From assembly GCA_030583665.1 (NCBI GenBank), contig CP129469.1, positions 2,223,043 through 2,287,042 on the forward strand: a DNA stretch of 64,000 nt. Reading direction: 5' to 3'. The DNA comes from Candidatus Jettenia sp. AMX2. GTDB taxonomy: Bacteria; Planctomycetota; Brocadiia; Brocadiales; Brocadiaceae. Under the pieces are notes generated by a model that saw only the letters and a program-made list of their open reading frames with translations, was not told where the DNA came from and ran no database searches. Shown here in pieces: positions 59,233 through 64,000 of the stretch (position 1 is the first letter of the stretch; every line of letters starts with the position of its first letter). The translations under genes were made by a program, and so were the position numbers.

Positions 59233-60267
59233 ATGATAAAAGTCGGAATCATCGGCGCTACAGCCTATACCAGCCTGGAACTCATAAAACTCCTCCTACA
59301 TCACCCTGAAGTGAATATTGTATATTTAGGGGTGCGCAGAACAGACCGCCCCAGAATATCAGACATTTTCCCATCGCTAAAAGCAAGAATAGAACTCCCT
59401 TGCGAGCCAATCGAACAAAAAAATATCCCCGGCGGTATGGACCTGGCTTTTACCACCCTGCCACCGACAGTCTCTATGCATTATGTCCCTCTCTTTCTGC
59501 AGAAAGGAATTAACGTCATTGACTTCAGTGCTGATTACCGTTTTCGTGACAAGGCACTTTATGAAAGATGGTATAAAGCACAGCACACCGACAGCAATGG
59601 CATCACAAGAGCTGTCTATGGCCTTCCGGAGCTTTTCAGGGATGATATCAGAAAAACCAGCCTCGTAGGCAACCCGGGCTGCTACACTACTGCAGCTATA
59701 TTGGCCCTTGCACCCTTACTGGTAAACGGATTTATCTATCCCGATGATATTATTATAGATGCCAAGTCAGGTGTGTCCGGACGCGGACGTGAACCAAAGG
59801 AAGATACGCACTACTGCGAATGCAATGAGAATATCGAAGCATACAGCATCGGAGGCCACCGCCACAGCCCCGAGATTGAACACATACTTTCACTCAAAAC
59901 GAACCATAAACTTTCCATCCAGTTCGTTCCGCATCTCATCCCCATGAACCGTGGTATTTTATGTACCATCTATGTAAAACCAAGACATAAGACAGCAGAA
60001 GGGAACCCAACCCTTAGTGATGCTGAAGTCCGGAGAATATACAAAGAATTTTATACCAATGAACCGTTCATCCGTCTTAAAGAAGGAAACGAAATACCAA
60101 AAACAAAGGACGTTATCCACACCAACTTTTGTGATATTGCAACAAAGGTTACTGAAAACCGCATCATCATCCTTTCCGCCATTGATAACCTAATCAAGGG
60201 TGCATCAGGCCAGGCCGTTCAAAATATGAATGTAATGTACGGACTGAATGAAAAGACGGGATTATAG
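59233..60267 (+). CDS. argC: N-acetyl-gamma-glutamyl-phosphate reductase
   Basis: This 344-residue NADPH enzyme carries out the third step of arginine synthesis. The nucleotide-binding start is VGIIGATAYTSLELIKLLL. The catalytic Cys lies in VGNPGCYTTAAILALAPLL (about residue 150). The active-site HRHSPEIEH follows, and DNLIKGASGQAVQNMN is the conserved family end. The length is typical. No other arg genes are nearby. It is a single-gene unit converging on the TSUP permease gene. Confidence 0.96.
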   Translation: MIKVGIIGATAYTSLELIKLLLHHPEVNIVYLGVRRTDRPRISDIFPSLKARIELPCEPIEQKNIPGGMDLAFTTLPPTVSMHYVPLFLQKGINVIDFSADYRFRDKALYERWYKAQHTDSNGITRAVYGLPELFRDDIRKTSLVGNPGCYTTAAILALAPLLVNGFIYPDDIIIDAKSGVSGRGREPKEDTHYCECNENIEAYSIGGHRHSPEIEHILSLKTNHKLSIQFVPHLIPMNRGILCTIYVKPRHKTAEGNPTLSDAEVRRIYKEFYTNEPFIRLKEGNEIPKTKDVIHTNFCDIATKVTENRIIILSAIDNLIKGASGQAVQNMNVMYGLNEKTGL

Positions 60268-60343
60268 ATACGCATTCGCCTGTTCAAAGGGAAGGTCCTG
60301 ATATTTTGCAAAATTATAATCATTTCACCTTTACATTCGACTA

Positions 60344-61117
60344 TTAAACCAAAAGCCTGGCTGCAATTGCAATGACACAGATGGCAAGCACCACCCTGAC
60401 AAACCGTTCACCTTTGCTCACGGCGAGATTGCTGCCGATCCACCCTCCAAGACCGGTCCCGGCAGCTAAAACGATACCTGTTATCCAATATATCTTACCG
60501 TGCAGGAGAAACACAAATACTGAAAACAGCGCATTGATTCCAACGACAAAAACCTTGTGACTGTTTGTTTTTACCAGATTTAACCTGCCAATCATATTAA
60601 GGACCATAATAAAAAGGAAACCGACTCCGGCCTGAACGAAACCACCGTAAATTCCGGCAAAAAACATGGCCGCCATAACTGCTGTGTATCGGCTCCGACT
60701 TAATTCAGTTATCTCTGCAGCATGCATGGTTTTGCTGTATCTGCTTCGGATGGGATCCCAGAAAATGACCCCAAAAAAGAATATCATGATTACCGCCAAT
60801 ATTCTTTTAAAAAGAATATCAGAGGTTATTACAGCCAGTTGAGCCCCGATAACAGCCCCTATGCATGAAGGCACGGACAGGAGAAGGCTGGATTTAAAAC
60901 CGGAGATACCTTTCCTCCTGAATCCGGTAACTGCAAATATACTTTGAACAGTAATCGCTATACGATTTGTTCCGTTCGCCACAACCGCCGGTAAACCAAG
61001 AAAAATAAGCATTGGCAGGGTAAGGAATGAACCACCGCCTGCAAGGGTGTTGATAAATCCTGCTATTACACCAGACCCGAAAATTATTAATAATTGCCAT
61101 ATCTCCATAGAATCCAT
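60344..61117 (-). CDS. TSUP-family membrane transporter (TauE/SafE)
   Basis: The 257-residue protein has about eight membrane helices and the family start (SGVIAGFINTLAGGGSFLTLPMLI, read here in parts), with the repeated motif AGIYGGFVQAGVGFLFIMVL in the second half. TSUP members export sulfite, sulfoacetate or other organic anions, and the substrate cannot be inferred here. No sulfur genes lie nearby. It is a single gene with no clear partner. Confidence 0.9.
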   Translation of the reverse strand: MDSMEIWQLLIIFGSGVIAGFINTLAGGGSFLTLPMLIFLGLPAVVANGTNRIAITVQSIFAVTGFRRKGISGFKSSLLLSVPSCIGAVIGAQLAVITSDILFKRILAVIMIFFFGVIFWDPIRSRYSKTMHAAEITELSRSRYTAVMAAMFFAGIYGGFVQAGVGFLFIMVLNMIGRLNLVKTNSHKVFVVGINALFSVFVFLLHGKIYWITGIVLAAGTGLGGWIGSNLAVSKGERFVRVVLAICVIAIAARLLV

Positions 61118-61395
61118 GATATTATATGATCAGCAAATCACCGCTTGCCCCCGGTCACTTACCAGCGTCTTCATTGTCTTATCTCAGTATTTGTATATGA
61201 TTTATTAGCTTTATCTTGCTTAATATTTTAATTCGATATAGTCCTGCATTTCAACACTATTCTTCCGGTTTTTGTTTGACAACCTATCTTAACATATCAT
61301 AAAATATGGTGCGAATGTAAAACTTACTGAAATATGATCACCATATTTATTTCATACGATTGCAGGCAATTCAACTTTCAAAACGGGGGAATAAA

Positions 61396-61845
61396 ATGAA
61401 GAACACCATAATTGCAATCACGGTCATCTCATTCCTGCTTGCCTCTTGTATTGTTTCGGCTAATGATCAAGACAACGGTTCAAGAGAGTATAATGAAAAG
61501 CAGCAGCGTGAAGCATACAAATACCAAAGAAAGCAAGAACAGGAAAAATTGAGACAGCAAAGAAAATTACAGATAGAAGATCAAAAAGAACGAAGAAAAA
61601 CTGAACGGGAAGCCAGAAAAGCCGAACGGGAAGCTATGAAATATAAGAAAAAGCAGGAACAGGAAAAACTGAAACAGCAAAGAAAATTACAGATAGAAGA
61701 TCAAAAAGAACGAAGAAAAACTGAACGGGAAGCTATGAAATATAAGGAAAAGCAAGAACGGGAAACACAAAAGCGCCAGAAAGAGCTACAAAAAGAAACC
61801 CAAGATGAACAGGAAGAAATTCTGCATGAATCACCAGTAGAGTAA
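61396..61845 (+). CDS. Lipoprotein with 40-residue Lys/Glu/Gln/Arg repeats
   Basis: ATG 61396 is chosen because GGGGGA stands upstream and the signal peptide starts there. The first ~20 residues are a lipoprotein signal (IAITVISFLLASC, lipobox LASC). The remaining ~130 residues are nearly all Lys, Glu, Gln and Arg in about three repeats of 40 residues (KYQRKQEQEK...TEREAM). The second repeat copies the first at the DNA level over about 85 bases, 120 bp apart. A long single helix or coiled coil is expected outside the membrane. No family was recognised. A hairpin terminator follows at 61967. Confidence 0.75.
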   Translation: MKNTIIAITVISFLLASCIVSANDQDNGSREYNEKQQREAYKYQRKQEQEKLRQQRKLQIEDQKERRKTEREARKAEREAMKYKKKQEQEKLKQQRKLQIEDQKERRKTEREAMKYKEKQERETQKRQKELQKETQDEQEEILHESPVE

Positions 61846-61966
61846 AAAAAGGACGTGAGTCACACAAAAAGGGTTTTGGTAAGCAACTCAATGCCATTAA
61901 GTTAAGGGTTGTTTTGATCAAAACAACCCCCGAAATCCCCCCCTTTGCTAAGAAGATTAGCAGTCA

Positions 61967-61994
61967 AGCCCCCATTGTTAATGGGGGCTTTTAC
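61967..61994 (+). terminator. Hairpin terminator after the repeat lipoprotein gene
   Basis: An 11-bp perfect stem AAGCCCCCATT / AATGGGGGCTT with loop GTT, then TTTA. It lies 122 bases after the lipoprotein stop and 71 bases before the end of the converging flavoprotein gene. Confidence 0.7.
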
Positions 61995-62064
61995 CGCAGG
62001 TAACTTAATTTAATGACATTGGTATGCAGCTTGAACCTTTTTGTGTGAACTTCCTTACAGATTG

Positions 62065-63129
62065 CTAAGATATCTTCCTTTTTACAGACATGAGTTCTCT
62101 TCCCGCAATCTTTGAACCCATCCTCCATGATAGCTTTGTTTGCTTTCTCTCCCGTTCTGTTAATTCCGAATAGCAGTCAAGCACATTACTCCCGGATCTG
62201 ATACCTTTCGTTATTGCTTCTGCCGCAAAGAGACCTGTTAACAATGCGCAGGATATCCCTTCACCAAAGGCGTGGAGAAAGCCAGCTGCTTCCCCAACCA
62301 AAAGCACATTTCCCTTTCCTAAATAAAAATTACCGGTCGTGCACATATCATTGCCAAGACAACTGACCTTTCTCACTAATTTTCCAACCTTTAAGCCAAA
62401 CCTGTTTTTTAACATCTCCGAATATTTCAGAAGGTATGGGTATATCCTGCCCCCTTTCCTTACTGCCGTACCAAAAACCTGCAAGCCGTCTTTCACGTTA
62501 TACCATGCATAAACATCACCATAGGATAATTCCAAAAAACCGTGGTAGAAATAAGGATCCAACCCTGAATCGCCTTCGTAATAATTCTGATATGCCACAA
62601 ACCATCCTAGCCCCTGTTCACATCCCGGATCAAGGGTTGCCCTGATTATGGATCTGCTACCTTCTGCGCTTATCAGATATTTACAGGAAATGATTATTGC
62701 CCTGTTATTGACAGCATCATAGCACTCTACCTTCACGAAATTACCAAAATCATCAAACCCTTTTAAAGAACAACAATCCTTTACTTCTGCGCCGGAAATT
62801 TTCAAAAGCCAGTTGTCATATGCTGAACGCCATACGTTCGGTGCACCATTACCGTTCTTGTGAAAGGGCCAATCGGTAAAGTTTTTACTATCCTCCCAAA
62901 GTCTTACTCCCTTTAAAAGACTTGGTGTAACATATGCCGATTCAGGGATTTTGCCAAAATATTCTTCGGTGATATCCTGTGCTTCTTTGAAAATAATCCC
63001 CGAGCACATTTTATATCTGGGGAGCTTCTTCTTTTCCAGTACCAAAACCTTTAATCCCTCGTTTACCAAATATCTGGCTGAGGCTGCACCTGAAGGGCCA
63101 GCCCCTGCAATTATAACATCGTATTCCAT
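62065..63129 (-). CDS. Geranylgeranyl-reductase-family FAD oxidoreductase
   Basis: ATG 63129 (MEYDVIIAGAGPSGAASA) is the likely start, giving 354 residues; an open extension reaches 63219. The Rossmann FAD motif GxGxxG is at the N-terminus. The GGR-type segment PRYKMCSGIIF has a Cys at the family position. The second FAD block is NVLLVGEAAGFLHAFGEGIS. Family members reduce isoprenoid chains of archaeal lipids, chlorophyll or menaquinone. The substrate here is unknown; a menaquinone side chain is a reasonable guess. It is a single gene. Confidence 0.88.
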   Translation of the reverse strand: MEYDVIIAGAGPSGAASARYLVNEGLKVLVLEKKKLPRYKMCSGIIFKEAQDITEEYFGKIPESAYVTPSLLKGVRLWEDSKNFTDWPFHKNGNGAPNVWRSAYDNWLLKISGAEVKDCCSLKGFDDFGNFVKVECYDAVNNRAIIISCKYLISAEGSRSIIRATLDPGCEQGLGWFVAYQNYYEGDSGLDPYFYHGFLELSYGDVYAWYNVKDGLQVFGTAVRKGGRIYPYLLKYSEMLKNRFGLKVGKLVRKVSCLGNDMCTTGNFYLGKGNVLLVGEAAGFLHAFGEGISCALLTGLFAAEAITKGIRSGSNVLDCYSELTERERKQTKLSWRMGSKIAGRELMSVKRKIS

Positions 63130-63336
63130 GTGTTCGTGATACCCCTTGATAAAAAACCTGACATCTGTTAAATTGATAGATAAATGAGATGCATTGGATA
63201 GCTTGGCCTTCATGGACATAACTATCGCTCAAGACAATTTCCAGACAACTAACCTGTATGGTGTTGTTTTTCTGCTCTATTCTCCCAATTCCTGCAATAA
63301 AGTCAACGTCATTTTCCGGATATGTAAATACTGTAT

Positions 63337-63351
63337 CGCTCCTACGGAGCG
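63337..63351. repeat. Type-C palindrome
   Basis: CGCTCCTACGGAGCG is a perfect palindrome. The same core forms the inner arms of the Y1 element at 16853-17467. The rest of 63130-63533 holds no gene that I recognise. A TCATGCTGAACGG segment (63417-63429) recurs in inverted form near 25786. Confidence 0.7.
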
Positions 63352-63533
63352 TTGTTCCCGTGTTTCGTTTTTGCTATTTCTATTTCACCCATACTGAGCT
63401 GTTTTTCTGCTTTTGTCATGCTGAACGGAATGAAGCTTCCCAACTCCGGGTAGTTTGGAATTCATGAATATGAAATTATGCTTACTGTGATTTTATTTGT
63501 GGTGTGAAATTTCTACACATTCAAATCAGGCAA

Positions 63534-64000
63534 ATGTCAATACAAACATTTACTTTTACTGCCAGGGACAACACACACACCCTGTTAAATTTTATCACAC
63601 AAAACCTTTCTGTATCAAAAAAGAAGGCAAAACGGCTACTTGACAAGCGAAAGGTTTTTGTAAATAAGAAACGGGTCTGGATTGCTTCCTATCGGTTACA
63701 AAGGGGCGATGTTGTTGAGGTGTTTCCTGAGGAAACACAACCTCCGGTGTTTTCAAAAGATTTTCTCCTATTCCGGGACGATTATTATTTAATCGTATCA
63801 AAGCCACCACACATCTTAACAAATGGCCCGGGAAGCCTTGAGAAAAGCATAAGAAAACTTTTCCACCATGATGGCATTCAGGCTGTTCACCGGCTAGACA
63901 AGGATACTTCCGGCGCTGTTATTTTTGCGTTCACCGATGAAGCCTTTGAACGCATGAAGGCTTTATTCAAAAAGCATTTTCTCAAAAAGATTTACAGGGT
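63534..64000 (+). CDS. RluA-family pseudouridine synthase, 3' end outside window
   Basis: ATG 63534 (MSIQTFTFTARDNTHTLLNF) opens a frame that runs off the window after 155 codons. An S4-like RNA-binding domain covers about 1-65 (LSVSKKKAKRLLDKRKVFVN). The catalytic domain begins LIVSKPPHILTNGP, and the RluA motif HRLDKDTSGAVIFA carries the catalytic Asp. RluA members modify rRNA or tRNA uridines; RluC/D-type subfamilies have this S4 domain. The target cannot be told without the rest. Confidence 0.92.
   Translation, partial: MSIQTFTFTARDNTHTLLNFITQNLSVSKKKAKRLLDKRKVFVNKKRVWIASYRLQRGDVVEVFPEETQPPVFSKDFLLFRDDYYLIVSKPPHILTNGPGSLEKSIRKLFHHDGIQAVHRLDKDTSGAVIFAFTDEAFERMKALFKKHFLKKIYR

Noticed and set aside
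61534-61760. Near-exact repeats as a possible CRISPR array
   Set aside because: The repeats are part of one open frame coding a charged protein, with no spacers of constant length and no cas genes nearby.

Overview
The window is about 64 kb of a chromosome with low to medium G+C. It looks like a planctomycete, most probably an anammox-type Brocadiales bacterium. This is an inference from several signs: System II cytochrome c maturation (ResB/CcsA), two groEL genes, a UbiA-type prenyltransferase, a geranylgeranyl-reductase-like flavoprotein, and intergenic DNA crowded with small palindromic repeats. No 16S rRNA or anammox-specific enzyme gene lies here, so the assignment is not proved.

Layout. 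Positions 1-1600 hold the 3' part of murJ. From about 1.6 to 19.4 kb lies an accessory region with many broken genes. It contains REP-like palindromes with a RAYT transposase, an AAA_14/DUF4143 ATPase with two shredded remnants elsewhere, and a duplicated Cys-rich gene whose second copy lost 236 bp. It also holds a three-gene cassette (nuclease-like protein, membrane coiled-coil protein, giant SF1 helicase). The helicase is broken by an in-frame TAG and by an IS3-type insertion that removed part of the gene. Next come the ruins of a type I restriction locus (hsdM tail, two DUF1016 fragments, ORF6N gene), a Y1-transposase element with nested inverted repeats, and a decayed toxin-antitoxin pair.

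From 19.4 kb onward the gene content is mostly core. It runs plsC, an AddA/UvrD-like helicase-nuclease, ychF, tRNA-Met, polA-coaE-rho, then mnmG and rny on the other strand. A free-standing lipoyl-domain protein with a polyglutamate tail follows, under a consensus promoter, and then holB. The run resB-ccsA-acyP-DUF167-ileS reads as one operon. An OmpA-like lipoprotein gene and purB-thiE-hisI follow.

Positions 49.6-58.8 kb form a protein quality-control district: a receiver-domain gene with groES-groEL on the minus strand, then ubiA and a DUF2905 gene, then a second solo groEL, hsp20 and lon on the plus strand. Both groEL loci have matching -24/-12 (sigma-54 type) promoter candidates. Both also carry, upstream, a pair of 13-bp palindromic sites spaced 40-42 bp apart. 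This points to shared control by an enhancer-binding activator and is the strongest regulatory signal in the window. The last part holds argC, a TSUP permease, a repeat-rich charged lipoprotein, a GGR-like oxidoreductase and the start of an RluA pseudouridine synthase.
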